From NCBI GenBank assembly GCA_936920625.1, contig CAKZHC010000016.1:1-64000 (forward strand): a DNA stretch of 64,000 nt, in the 5' to 3' direction. How positions within the stretch are numbered: the stretch's first letter is position 1; each line of letters begins with the position of its first letter. The notes beneath the pieces are model-generated. The model did no database searches. It was given only the letters and a program-made list of their open reading frames with translations, and was not told the DNA's origin. A program made the translations under genes and the position numbers. The stretch is from an uncultured Enterobacteriaceae bacterium (GTDB taxonomy: Bacteria; Pseudomonadota; Gammaproteobacteria; Enterobacterales; Enterobacteriaceae). Below are positions 45,976-55,440 of this stretch, one piece after another.

Positions 45976-46755
45976 ATGAGCGATCTGACTGCTATTGCGC
46001 TGCAAGCGCTGAAACTGATGGATTTGACGAGTTTAAATGGTGATGATAACGATAACAGCATAATTACCCTATGCCATCAGGCAAAAACCCCGGTGGGCAA
46101 TAGTGCTGCTGTTTGTATCTATCCCCGTTTTATTCCTGTCGCCCGCAAGACCCTCAATGAGCAGGGAACGCCAGAAATTCGTATTGCAACAGTCACCAAT
46201 TTCCCACACGGGGGTGATGATATTGGCATTGTGCTGGCAGAGACGCGTGCGGCGATTACAGCTGGTGCCGATGAGATCGATGTTGTATTTCCTTATCGTG
46301 CACTGATGGCAGGCAATTCGCAGGTCGGTTTCGACCTGGTTGCTGCCTGTAGCGATCTCTGCCATCAGAATAATCGGCTACTAAAAGTGATAATAGAAAC
46401 GGGTGAGCTGGAAGAGGAGGCACTGATTCGTGCTGCGTCGGGCATTGCCATTGATGCTGGCGCGGATTTTATTAAAACCTCTACCGGCAAAGTTGCGGTG
46501 AATGCCACGCCTTACGCCGCAGAGATAATGTTGCAGGTGATTGCTGAAAAAGGGCAGGGAGAGCGTGTGGGATTTAAAGCAGCCGGAGGGGTGCGCACGG
46601 TTGCCGATGCGGCTGTCTATCTAAAGCTGGCTCGGGATATCATGGGCCCTGACTGGGCGGATCAGCATCACTTCCGCTTTGGTGCTTCCGGTTTACTGGC
46701 TAGTCTGCTTGATATGATGGGGGTTAGTCATACTATTAATAATGGTCAGTATTGA
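45976..46755 (+). CDS. deoC: Deoxyribose-phosphate aldolase
   Basis: 259 residues, the E. coli length. It cleaves 2-deoxyribose-5-phosphate to acetaldehyde and glyceraldehyde-3-phosphate. Schiff-base Lys lies in [16 protein letters not shown]; the proton-relay Asp in [12 protein letters not shown] and Lys in [11 protein letters not shown] are present. ATG at 45976 with GGAG upstream. First of the deo genes; only 77 bases separate it from yjjV, with no clear DeoR operator. Confidence 0.96.
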   Translation: MSDLTAIALQALKLMDLTSLNGDDNDNSIITLCHQAKTPVGNSAAVCIYPRFIPVARKTLNEQGTPEIRIATVTNFPHGGDDIGIVLAETRAAITAGADEIDVVFPYRALMAGNSQVGFDLVAACSDLCHQNNRLLKVIIETGELEEEALIRAASGIAIDAGADFIKTSTGKVAVNATPYAAEIMLQVIAEKGQGERVGFKAAGGVRTVADAAVYLKLARDIMGPDWADQHHFRFGASGLLASLLDMMGVSHTINNGQY

Positions 46756-46818
46756 GGATGAGCTGGCAATATTGCCTGTAAACCTGTTTCAGACACGCTA
46801 ACAATAAGAAAAGGTGCT

Positions 46819-48136
46819 ATGTTTTTCGCTAAAGAAATTATCCGCAAAAAACGCGATGGTATGGCGTTGAGCGAAGAGGAGATCCGTTTTTTTATCAATG
46901 GTATCTGCGACAACACTGTCTCTGAAGGTCAGATTGCAGCGCTGGCAATGGCAATCTGGTTTGTTGATATGACCTCTTCTGAGCGAGTGGCGCTTACGCT
47001 CGCAATGCGTGACTCAGGCCAGGTGCTTGACTGGCGCACGATGGCGTTAAACGGGCCTGTGGTCGACAAGCACTCAACAGGGGGGGGTGATGTGACTTCG
47101 CTGATGTTAGGGCCGATGATTGCCGCCTGTGGTGGTTATGTACCCATGATCTCTGGTCGTAGTCTGGGGCATACCGGGGGGGACGCTCGATAAACTCGAG
47201 TCTATACCGGGATTTAATGTTTTTCCTGATGAGGCCCGTTTCCGGCAGATCGTCAAAAAAACGGGCGTGGCTATCATAGGTCAGACAGGTTCGCTGGCAC
47301 CTGCAGACAGCCGTTTCTATGCCACCCGCGACATCAGCGCGACGGTGGAGTCTGTTCCCCTTATTACTGCATCCATTCTTGCTAAAAAACTGGCAGCAGG
47401 CGTAGAGGCTCTGGTCATGGATGTTAAAACAGGTTCCGGGGCTTTCATGCCAACCCTGGAAGATTCTGAACAACTTGCACGGGCGATTGTCAGTGTAGCG
47501 CGGGGCGCAGGTTGCCGTACCACAGCATTATTAACCGATATGAATCAAGTGCTGGCATCCAGTGCGGGCAATAGTCTGGAGGTACGCGAAGTCGTTGCCT
47601 TCCTTACCGGGAAATACCGCAATCCCCGTTTACTGGAGGTCACGCTGGCATTAGGTGCTGAAATGCTGACCACTGCAAATTTGGCCCGTGATAGTAAAGA
47701 GGCGCGTTTGAAGCTGCAAAGTGTGCTGGATAACGGTACTGCTGCTGACATATTTGGCCGGATGGTGGTGGAACAAAATGGCCCTGTTGATTTTGTCGAG
47801 AAATCTGACCGCTACCTGCCGCGTTCGCCAGTCAGCAAAGCTGTGTATGCCTGGAAGAGTGGGTATGTCACTGCCATGGATACCCGCACATTAGGTATGG
47901 CTGTGGTTGCGCTGGGCGGAGGCCGCTCCCGTGCCAGCGATACTATCGACTACAGAGTTGGGCTAAGTGATATGATACAGATTGGTGACTGGGTGGATGG
48001 AGAGCGGGCGCTGGCCGTGGTCCACGCTGCCTGTGGTAGCACCTGGCAGACAGCAGCCGTGATGGTAGCCAGTGCTATTACACTTGGTGAAACTCCTCCA
48101 GCATTAACACCACTGGTTTATCGTACTATCAGCTAA
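46819..48136 (+). pseudogene. deoA: Thymidine phosphorylase, damaged in two G tracts
   Basis: DeoA (E. coli 440 residues) converts thymidine and phosphate to thymine and deoxyribose-1-phosphate. The frame breaks at HTGG-DAR: seven G at 47176-47182 where six give [15 protein letters not shown]. Deleting one restores 438 residues to 48136 with [19 protein letters not shown] and [15 protein letters not shown] second change lies in the signature: KHSTGGVGD reads KHSTGGGD, encoded across eight G (47080-47087), a three-base loss in the phosphate-binding motif. Even with the frame corrected the enzyme would be suspect. Between intact deoC and deoB. Confidence 0.9.
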
Positions 48137-48200
48137 GAGACGTCATACGTTATGACCACGTAAATCGTATCTTAACTGGAGCACACGACTGAGGCATGAT

Positions 48201-49424
48201 ATGAAACGTGTATTTATTATGGTTCTGGACTCTTTTGGAATCGGCGCGAGTAGTGATGCCGCTGAATTTGGCGATGCCGGGTCAGATACGCTTGGGCATA
48301 TCGCTGAAGCGTGTTTCAACGGTAAAGCGGATACAGGGCGTAAAGGCCCGCTGCATCTGCCTAATCTGACCGCGCTGGGGCTAGGCAGAGCGGCAGAGCA
48401 ATCCAGCGGACGTTTTCCGCCCGGCCTGGATCCCAGCGCCAATATCATCGGCGCCTGGGCTTATGCTAGTGAGATATCAAAAGGAAAAGATACCCCTTCT
48501 GGTCATTGGGAAATCGCCGGGGTGCCAGTGCTCTTTGACTGGGGCTACTTTAGTGATGCTGAGAATAGTTTCCCTGAAACCCTGTTGAATACACTGGTGG
48601 AACGAGCCGGTCTGGCGGGCTGGCTCGGTAACTGCCACGCATCGGGGACTGTGATTCTCGATCAGCTGGGGGAGGAGCATATAAAAACGGGCAAGCCGAT
48701 TTTTTATACATCGGCTGATTCTGTATTTCAGATAGCCTGTCATGAAGAGCATTTTGGTCTTGAACGTCTCTACGCGTTGTGTGATATCGCAAGGGAAGTA
48801 TTAACTGATGGCGGGTATAACATTGGCCGCGTGATTGCCCGTCCGTTTGTGGGCAACAAACCGGGTGAGTTTGTACGGACCGGTAACCGCCACGATCTGG
48901 CAGTGGAGCCCCCTGCCCCCACTGTACTCAGGAAGCTGGTTGATGAGAAGGGGGGAGAGGTAATAGCGATAGGGAAAATAGCTGATATTTACGCCCATGT
49001 TGGCATTACTCAGAAAATCAAGGCGACTGGGCTTGATGCGCTTTTTGACGCCACTATTGCGGCCATGAAAACTTCACCAGATAATAGTATTGTATTTACC
49101 AATTTTGTCGATTTCGATTCATCCTGGGGGCACCGGCGTGATGTAGCAGGTTATGCTGGCGGGCTGGAATTATTTGATCGGCGTTTACCCGAATTGATGG
49201 AACAGGTCTGTCAGGGAGATATCCTGATTCTGACCGCCGATCATGGCTGTGATCCCACCTGGCATGGTAGCGATCACACTCGTGAACACATTCCTGTTCT
49301 GATCTACGGACCTGAGGTTACGCCCGGTTTTCGGGGGCATCGTCGTACCTTTGCCGATATTGGCCAGACGGTGGCAAAATATTTTGGCCTCTCTGCTATG
49401 GAATATGGCGAGTCAATTCTTTAA
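48201..49424 (+). CDS. deoB: Phosphopentomutase
   Basis: 407 residues, the E. coli length. It interconverts (deoxy)ribose-1- and -5-phosphates. Alkaline-phosphatase superfamily metal ligands are visible: VLDSFGIGA (first Asp), [13 protein letters not shown] (Thr nucleophile region), [24 protein letters not shown] and [11 protein letters not shown]. Complete. It links DeoD products to DeoC. Confidence 0.97.
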   Translation: MKRVFIMVLDSFGIGASSDAAEFGDAGSDTLGHIAEACFNGKADTGRKGPLHLPNLTALGLGRAAEQSSGRFPPGLDPSANIIGAWAYASEISKGKDTPSGHWEIAGVPVLFDWGYFSDAENSFPETLLNTLVERAGLAGWLGNCHASGTVILDQLGEEHIKTGKPIFYTSADSVFQIACHEEHFGLERLYALCDIAREVLTDGGYNIGRVIARPFVGNKPGEFVRTGNRHDLAVEPPAPTVLRKLVDEKGGEVIAIGKIADIYAHVGITQKIKATGLDALFDATIAAMKTSPDNSIVFTNFVDFDSSWGHRRDVAGYAGGLELFDRRLPELMEQVCQGDILILTADHGCDPTWHGSDHTREHIPVLIYGPEVTPGFRGHRRTFADIGQTVAKYFGLSAMEYGESIL

Positions 49425-49564
49425 TCTGTGGCAGAAGTGTTTCTGAGCAGTTTAACGGGATTAAAATACCCTCACCATTGAGCCGCCAGCGGCACTAACC
49501 CCATCTGATTTCCAGTTATCGACATAAACCATAGCCGGGATGCTTATCAACAACGAGGAAAATA

Positions 49565-50317
49565 ATGGCCACTCCACATATTAATGCGCAGCCTGGTGAT
49601 TTTGCTGACGTGGTGCTGATGCCTGGCGATCCGCTGCGTGCCAGACACATCGCCGAGACGATGTTGGATAATTCCCGTCAAGTCAATGAGGTACGTGGTA
49701 TGCTGGCATACACTGGCAGCTATAAAAACCGGCCTGTCTCGGTAATGGGCCATGGTATGGGAATACCGTCATGCTCCATCTACACCAAAGAACTTATTAC
49801 TGATTTTAATGTGAAGAAGATCATTCGTGTCGGCTCCTGCGGTGCAGTTCGCGCTGATGTCAGACTTCGCGATATTATTATTGGCATAGGGGCCTGTACC
49901 GACTCTAACGTAAATCGCCTGCGCTTCAAAGGCCATGACTTTGCCGCAATCGCCGATTTTGATATGGCATGTCATGCTGTCGAGGCAGCCAAAACAGCGG
50001 GGATAAACGTGAGAGTGGGTAACCTGTTCTCCAGCGATCTTTTCTATACACCAGAACCGGAAATATTCGATGTGCTGGAGAAATATGGTGTCCTTGGCGT
50101 AGAGATGGAAGCTGCCGGTATTTACGGAGTCGCCGCAGAGTTTGGTGCCAGGGCGCTCTCTATCTGTACTGTTTCTGATCATATTCGTGATGATGAGCAT
50201 ATTGACGCGGCTGAGCGTCAGACAGCGTTTAACGATATGGTTAAGGTAGCTCTTGAATCAGTCTTGCTGGGTGATAAGGGTCAACGCTCTCTGGACGCGG
50301 TAGCGGCTTTTTCCTGA
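49565..50317 (+). CDS. deoD: Purine nucleoside phosphorylase
   Basis: 250 residues versus 239 in E. coli; the extra residues are a C-terminal tail [12 protein letters not shown] beyond the usual ESVLLGDK end, suggesting the original stop was lost. Trimeric/hexameric PNP family: [46 protein letters not shown] and SDHIRDDEH. It splits purine (deoxy)nucleosides with phosphate. ATG at 49565. Last deo gene. Confidence 0.95.
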   Translation: MATPHINAQPGDFADVVLMPGDPLRARHIAETMLDNSRQVNEVRGMLAYTGSYKNRPVSVMGHGMGIPSCSIYTKELITDFNVKKIIRVGSCGAVRADVRLRDIIIGIGACTDSNVNRLRFKGHDFAAIADFDMACHAVEAAKTAGINVRVGNLFSSDLFYTPEPEIFDVLEKYGVLGVEMEAAGIYGVAAEFGARALSICTVSDHIRDDEHIDAAERQTAFNDMVKVALESVLLGDKGQRSLDAVAAFS

Positions 50318-50711
50318 GTTGCCAGCTCCTGCGCTGGCCCTTCTCTGTTGCAGGGTAACTGCCAGTTGCCTTCATTACAGGGGGGAGCGTAAACTAACGA
50401 AAACTATTTCAGTGCGCGTATCAGCTCGTGATCTGCATTTCTCCCAAACCCGGTATGCTCTGGTTTCGCTATTTCGCTATTTCGCTATTTCGCTATTTCG
50501 CTATTTCGCTATAAAGTCCCTTCTGATATCCGCATGACTGGCTGCATGGCACAATTGCTTAATTAAGCAGATGATGCAGGCGAAGCCGCTATTTATCTTT
50601 TATTATCAGATGGCTTTATTATTTTTATGCATGCTATCTGCACCATGTTGCCCGAGCCAGGTAAGGTAAGGTAGTCTGTGCGCGACCAGCTTTATAAAAC
50701 AGGAGCCTGAG
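50318..50711. other. Spacer replacing yjjJ/lplA/ytjB, with an octamer array
   Basis: E. coli has yjjJ, lplA and ytjB between deoD and serB; none is seen. A weak stem (GCCAGC/GCTGGC) follows deoD. The main feature is the octamer array at 50464-50511. Confidence 0.5.
50464..50511. repeat. Octanucleotide tandem repeat (TTTCGCTA)x6
   Basis: Six perfect TTTCGCTA units with no interruption in a non-coding spacer about 200 bases before serB. Same unit length and copy number as the array in int (TTTCAGCG), with six of eight bases similar in type. Confidence 0.9.
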
Positions 50712-51689
50712 ATGTCCAACCCCCTAACCTGGTGTGATTTGCCCGATGATATCTCCCTTTGGCCCGCCTTACCTCTCTCGCTCAATGGCGATGAGATTAT
50801 GCCACTGGATTATCATGCCGGCCGTTCTGGCTGGTTGCTTTATGGGAAAGGGCTTGACAAATTACATTTGACCAGATTTCAACGCGCATTGGTTGTGCCT
50901 ATGGTGATTGTCAGCGCCTGGTGTGCAGGAGATTACCAGGTGGTACGGCTGGCGGGTTCACTCACCGCCAGGGCGGCAAAGCTTGCTCACAGCCAGCGCT
51001 TAGACGTTGCGCCTCTGGGCAAAATACCTACTCTGCGCTCCCCCGGACTGCTGGTAATGGATATGGATTCCACTGCTATTCAGATCGAATGTATTGATGA
51101 AATTGCCCGAATCGTTGGTTGTGGTGAGGAAGTCGCTGAGGTGACAAAACGTGCGATGCGTGGTGAGATAGATTTTGCCACCAGCCTGACTCAGCGTGTT
51201 GAGATGCTGGAAGGGGTGGATGTTTCAGTTTTGCATCAGGTGCGTGAGAGCCTGCCCCTGACACACGGAGTAACAGAGCTGGTTGCCAACTTGCGTGCTT
51301 ATGGCTGGTATGTTGCTATTGTCTCTGGCGGCTTTAGCTGGTTTGCTGATGTGCTGCTGGAGCGGTTGGAACTGTCAGCTGCTGTTGCCAATCAGCTTGA
51401 GATCACTGGCGGTAAACTGACAGGTAAACTCACTGGTGATATTGTTGACGCGCGTTATAAAGCAGATACGCTAACTAATCTGGCCACGCAATTTTCGGTA
51501 GTTAAAGAGCAGACAGTGGCTGTTGGGGATGGTGCAAATGATCTGCTAATGCTCAAAGGGGCTGCACTGGGTATCGCCTGGCACGCAAAGCCGAAAGTAA
51601 ATGAACGGGCCGAAGTGTCAATTCATCACGCGGATTTGATGGGAGTCTGGGCTATTTTGAGTTGTACGCTCAACACCGATGAACGATAA
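50712..51689 (+). CDS. serB: Phosphoserine phosphatase
   Basis: 325 residues (E. coli 322). Last step of serine synthesis. The N-terminal ACT-like regulatory part (DYHAGRSGWLLYGKGLDK) is followed by the HAD domain: LLVMDMDSTAIQIECIDE (nucleophile Asp), VSGGFSWFAD (Ser/Gly motif II), and VAVGDGANDLLMLKGA (motif III/IV; usual NDLPM reads NDLLM). The catalytic residues are intact. radA follows after 11 bases, as in E. coli. Confidence 0.95.
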   Translation: MSNPLTWCDLPDDISLWPALPLSLNGDEIMPLDYHAGRSGWLLYGKGLDKLHLTRFQRALVVPMVIVSAWCAGDYQVVRLAGSLTARAAKLAHSQRLDVAPLGKIPTLRSPGLLVMDMDSTAIQIECIDEIARIVGCGEEVAEVTKRAMRGEIDFATSLTQRVEMLEGVDVSVLHQVRESLPLTHGVTELVANLRAYGWYVAIVSGGFSWFADVLLERLELSAAVANQLEITGGKLTGKLTGDIVDARYKADTLTNLATQFSVVKEQTVAVGDGANDLLMLKGAALGIAWHAKPKVNERAEVSIHHADLMGVWAILSCTLNTDER

Positions 51690-51700
51690 CTGAGGTTAAC

Positions 51701-53083
51701 GTGGCAAAAGGGATCAAACGGGCATTTGTCTGTAACGAATGTGGTGCAGATTATCCGCGCTGGCAGGGGCAGTGTGGCGCCTGCAATGCATGGAATGCCA
51801 TCACCGAGATACGGCTCGCTGCATCGCCTGCTTCAGTTCGCGATGAGCGCCTGAGTGGCTATGCGGGTAGTGCGGGAATTAGTCGTGTACAAAAGCTCGC
51901 TAGTATCAGCCTTGAGGCACATCCCCGGTTTTCCTGCGGCTCCTCTGAGTTTGACCGGGTGCTGGGTGGCGGGATAGTGCCGGGCAGTACGATTCTTATC
52001 GGGGGCAACCCTGGGGCAGGTAAGAGTACCCTGCTCTTGCAAACGCTCTCCTGGCTCGCCGGGCAGATGACCACGCTCTATGTTACTGGTGAAGAGTCGC
52101 TGCAACAGGTAGCCATGCGAGCGCATCGGCTTGGATTAGCCAGCGAAAATCTCAACATGCTATCGGAAACCAGTATTGAGCAGATTTGCCAGGTTGCCTC
52201 GGAGCAGCAGCCTGGCCTGATGGTGATTGACTCTATTCAGGTAATGCATCTGGCCGATATCCAGTCCTCTCCCGGCAGTGTGGCACAGGTTCGGGAAACT
52301 GCCGCCTGGCTGACCCGGTTCGCCAAGACGAGTGGAGTGGCGATTATTATGGTAGGGCATGTGACCAAAGATGGCGGTCTGGCCGGGCCAAAGGTACTTG
52401 AGCACTGTATCGACTGCTCTCTGCTGCTCGATGGTGATGCTGACTCACGCTTCCGTACGTTACGCAGCCACAAAAATCGATTCGGAGCGGTAAATGAGCT
52501 GGGTATTTTTGCGATGACCGAACAGGGACTGCGGGAAGTTAACAATCCTTCTGCCATATTCTTAAGCCGGGGCGATGAAGTGACGTCTGGTAGTTCAGTG
52601 ATGGTGCTCTGGGAAGGCACGCGCCCACTGCTGGTGGAGATTCAGGCGCTGGTGGATCACTCGATGATGCCAAACCCGCGCCGCGTGGCGGTAGGGCTGG
52701 AGCAGAACCGGCTGGCGCTGTTGCTGGCAATTCTGCACCGTCATGGTGGCTTGCAGATGGCGGATCAGGATGTCTTTGTTAATGTTGTCGGCGGGGTAAA
52801 AGTAACTGAAACCAGTGCTGACCTGGCATTGCTACTGGCGATGGTGTCCAGTTTGCGTGATCGTCCTCTGCCGCAGGATTTAGTTGTTTTCGGAGAGGTG
52901 GGGCTGGCCGGAGAGATCCGTCCGGTGCCGAGTGGCCAGGAGCGAATCTCTGAAGCGGCAAAACATGGTTTTCGGCGGGCTATCGTGCCAGCGGCTAATG
53001 TGCCTAAAAAACCACAGCAAACGATGCAGGTTTTTGGAGTAAAAAAACTCGCTGATGCGCTGGTGATAATAGATGACCTTTAA
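51701..53083 (+). CDS. radA: DNA repair protein RadA (branch-migration ATPase)
   Basis: 460 residues from GTG at 51701, the E. coli length. Zinc finger CNECGADYPRWQGQCGAC; RecA-type core with Walker A GGNPGAGKSTLL and the RadA-specific KNRFG motif (HKNRFGAVNELG); C-terminal Lon-protease-like domain with inactive Ser (VGGVKVTETSADLALLLA). It processes recombination intermediates. The GTG start is preceded by TGAGGTTAAC. Intact. Confidence 0.96.
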   Translation: MAKGIKRAFVCNECGADYPRWQGQCGACNAWNAITEIRLAASPASVRDERLSGYAGSAGISRVQKLASISLEAHPRFSCGSSEFDRVLGGGIVPGSTILIGGNPGAGKSTLLLQTLSWLAGQMTTLYVTGEESLQQVAMRAHRLGLASENLNMLSETSIEQICQVASEQQPGLMVIDSIQVMHLADIQSSPGSVAQVRETAAWLTRFAKTSGVAIIMVGHVTKDGGLAGPKVLEHCIDCSLLLDGDADSRFRTLRSHKNRFGAVNELGIFAMTEQGLREVNNPSAIFLSRGDEVTSGSSVMVLWEGTRPLLVEIQALVDHSMMPNPRRVAVGLEQNRLALLLAILHRHGGLQMADQDVFVNVVGGVKVTETSADLALLLAMVSSLRDRPLPQDLVVFGEVGLAGEIRPVPSGQERISEAAKHGFRRAIVPAANVPKKPQQTMQVFGVKKLADALVIIDDL

Positions 53084-53145
53084 GTTTACTTACGTTGTTT
53101 CTGCCATCCTGAGAAGCGACACCGTTATCATTTAGGAGGCATGAC

Positions 53146-54389
53146 GTGTTATCGTTTGATTACCTCAGGAAGGCTATTCATCTCCAGGGGTATACACTCA
53201 GGCAGGTAGCAGAGGCTGGCGGCATTAGCAGTCGCTGCCTCAGCCAGTTGCTGAAGGGAAAAGTAACTAACCCCGATGTTGCTAAGCTTGAGGCGTTACA
53301 TCGCTTTCTCGGGCTGGCGTTTCCACGCCAAAAGAGGGGAGTAGGGCTGGTATTTGGCAATTTTTATCCTCTGCATACCGGGCATATCTATCTTATTCAG
53401 CGGGCTAGTAGTCAGGTTGATGAGCTGCACGTCATTATGGGGTATGACGATCACCGTGACCGGCAGATCTTCGAAAGCAGTGCAATGTCACATCAGCCCT
53501 CGGTCAGAGATCGTTTGCGCTGGCTGTTGCAAACCTTCAAATACCAAAAAAATATTCATATCCACTTATTCAACGAACAGGGAATGGAACCTTATCCGCA
53601 CGGCTGGGATATTTGGAGCGAGGGAATCAAAAAATACATGCTCGAAAAAGGTATTAATGCTGACCTGGTCTACACGAGCGAAGTGGAAGACGTATGCCAG
53701 TTTCGTACCTGGTTTGATATAGATACGGTGGTAATTGATCCGGCGCGTTCATTTATGAAAATAAGCGGGGAACGGATCCGCCAAAATCCCTTTCATTACT
53801 GGGAATATATTCCAACAGAGGTGAAGCCTTTTTTTGTGCGAAAAGTGGCAATTTTAGGGGTGAGTCGAGTGGTAAATCGATGCTGGTGAATAAGCTGGCG
53901 AATATATTCAACACCACTAGTGCTTGGGAATATGGACGGGACTATATTTTCTCTCATCTAGGGGGTGATGAGATGGCGCTGCAATATTCTGATTATGACA
54001 AGATAGCATTAGGCCAGGCTCAGTATATTGATTTTGCTGTTAAATACGCCAATCGTGTTGCCTTCATTGATACGGATTTTATTACTACTCAGGCATTTTG
54101 TATTAAATATGAAGGGCGCGAGCACCCTTTTGTGCAGGCGCTAATCAATGAATATCATTTCGATTTGGTTATTTTACTGGAGAATAACGTACCCTGGGTA
54201 GCAGATGGATTACGCCATCTTGGGAGCCGGGAGCAGCGCAAATCATTTCAGTCACTGCTGATTGATCTGTTAAATAAAAACAATATCCGGTATGAGCACG
54301 TGACTGAGGGAGATTACGACCTGCGCTTTATGCGTTGCATCGAGCTGGTGCGTGAAATGCTGGGAGAAGTGATACATCCGGCACGGTAA
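53146..54389 (+). pseudogene. nadR: NadR NAD regulator/NMN adenylyltransferase/ribosylnicotinamide kinase, frameshifted
   Basis: Trifunctional protein (E. coli 410 residues). The start is GTG at 53146 behind AGGAGG. HTH repressor domain (GYTLRQVAEAGGISSRCLSQLLKG), then NMN adenylyltransferase (VGLVFGNFYPLHTGHIYLIQ with HTGH). The frame fails at VAILG-VSRVVNRCW; adding one G to the G4 run at 53857-53860 gives ILGGESSGKSMLVNKLAN, the Walker A of the kinase domain, and continues to 54389 (414 residues). As read, the first frame keeps the repressor and adenylyltransferase domains, while the second frame starts after the P-loop, so the kinase is lost. Could be a base error. Confidence 0.9.
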
Positions 54390-54485
54390 ATAACAGACTG
54401 CATTGTACTTTTGCAATGTATTGTAATAAACACGATAAAAGTTGATTGGTTTTTCATATCAGGTGATTTGAATCACCAGCTGCTG

Positions 54486-55112
54486 TTAATGGCTGATTTC
54501 GCCAACCAGCCAGCCATACAGCCGGACAAATTGCTGTGCATGACGCCCTCTGAGGTAGGCTGCTCTGGCACAGAGCACCGCTTTGTACTCCTCAATACCG
54601 GCCTGTCTTAGGGTGGAGAAGATTGCTCCGGCGCTGCGCTGGCTCATATCATAGCCCCGTCCTAAAGTAACGCCTGAATTACCCCCTGGATAGTGAAGGA
54701 TGCGGGAAAAGTACGGCATTCTGGCAGGCTGGCGCAGGGGTATAACGCCGGTGAGGTAATCCTGGCCTTCTGCATCGAAGGTAACCTGCCCCTCAGAGAC
54801 ACGCAGTGGCCCGGCGACATGCATGGGGCGCCATTGTGGCGTTATGGCCTGACGGATTGCCTGATGAAACCAGAAATCACCCGGGCCAATTAGTCCGGTG
54901 GGTGATCGGCTCAGCGCCCGTTGATAAAAACGAATAGCATCAATGGCTTCCTGAGTGCAACGTCCGTTAACGTCAACCGAACGACCTGTGGCTATTTTAT
55001 AACCGGAGTCCATGATGGCCTGTTGCAAGATTTTGACCTCACTGGCATTGTTGGTACCGCAGTACCCAACAGAGGAGGTGAGCAGAAAAAAAGGAATGGG
55101 AGGGTGTTTCAT
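54486..55112 (-). CDS. Peptidoglycan-binding protein, possible secreted lysozyme-like effector
   Basis: 208 residues, not present here in E. coli. SSVGYCGTNNASEVKILQQAIMDSG and VNGRCTQEAIDAIRFYQRAL (about residues 13-70) look like a peptidoglycan-binding-type domain. The second half has YPGGNSGVTLGRGYDMSQRSAGAIFSTL, a motif seen in pesticin/T4-lysozyme-like and type VI-associated cell-wall hydrolases. The protein ends soon after (RGRHAQQFVRLYGWLVG), so the catalytic domain may be truncated. No signal peptide. Flanked by 95 and 330 bases of spacer, no immunity gene or VgrG nearby. Function is inferred from motifs only. Confidence 0.5.
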   Translation of the reverse strand: MKHPPIPFFLLTSSVGYCGTNNASEVKILQQAIMDSGYKIATGRSVDVNGRCTQEAIDAIRFYQRALSRSPTGLIGPGDFWFHQAIRQAITPQWRPMHVAGPLRVSEGQVTFDAEGQDYLTGVIPLRQPARMPYFSRILHYPGGNSGVTLGRGYDMSQRSAGAIFSTLRQAGIEEYKAVLCARAAYLRGRHAQQFVRLYGWLVGEISH

Positions 55113-55440
55113 TATGTTCCTTTTTTATCAGGGTGCAGTGCACACGCTGTTTTCCTAACAGAGAGTCTGTAGTGGCATGGTAGCGTGAATGCAGTCAAAA
55201 AAAGTGACCGCTATTGCGCCGTTGGCGTGCGTGTTATGGCGTTGTGCCAGGTGGATTAGTGGAGGGGGCTGGGTTGGTCAGTAGCGGCTATTCACATTTG
55301 CCGTTGACCGGACAGGCCAGAGCAGGCTTGACAGAGTGATAGCTGATGAGGATGGCTAAAAACCTGAATAGCAACAGCATAAGGGTGTCAGGCGGTGCGG
55401 GTGCAGGAAAGATGGCGAGATGAACCCGCCATCGAGGTGG
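55113..55440. other. Spacer between ettA and the effector-like gene
   Basis: About 330 bases, no gene. An imperfect stem (CCGCCATCGAGGTGG) just after the ettA stop may be its transcript end. Confidence 0.45.
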
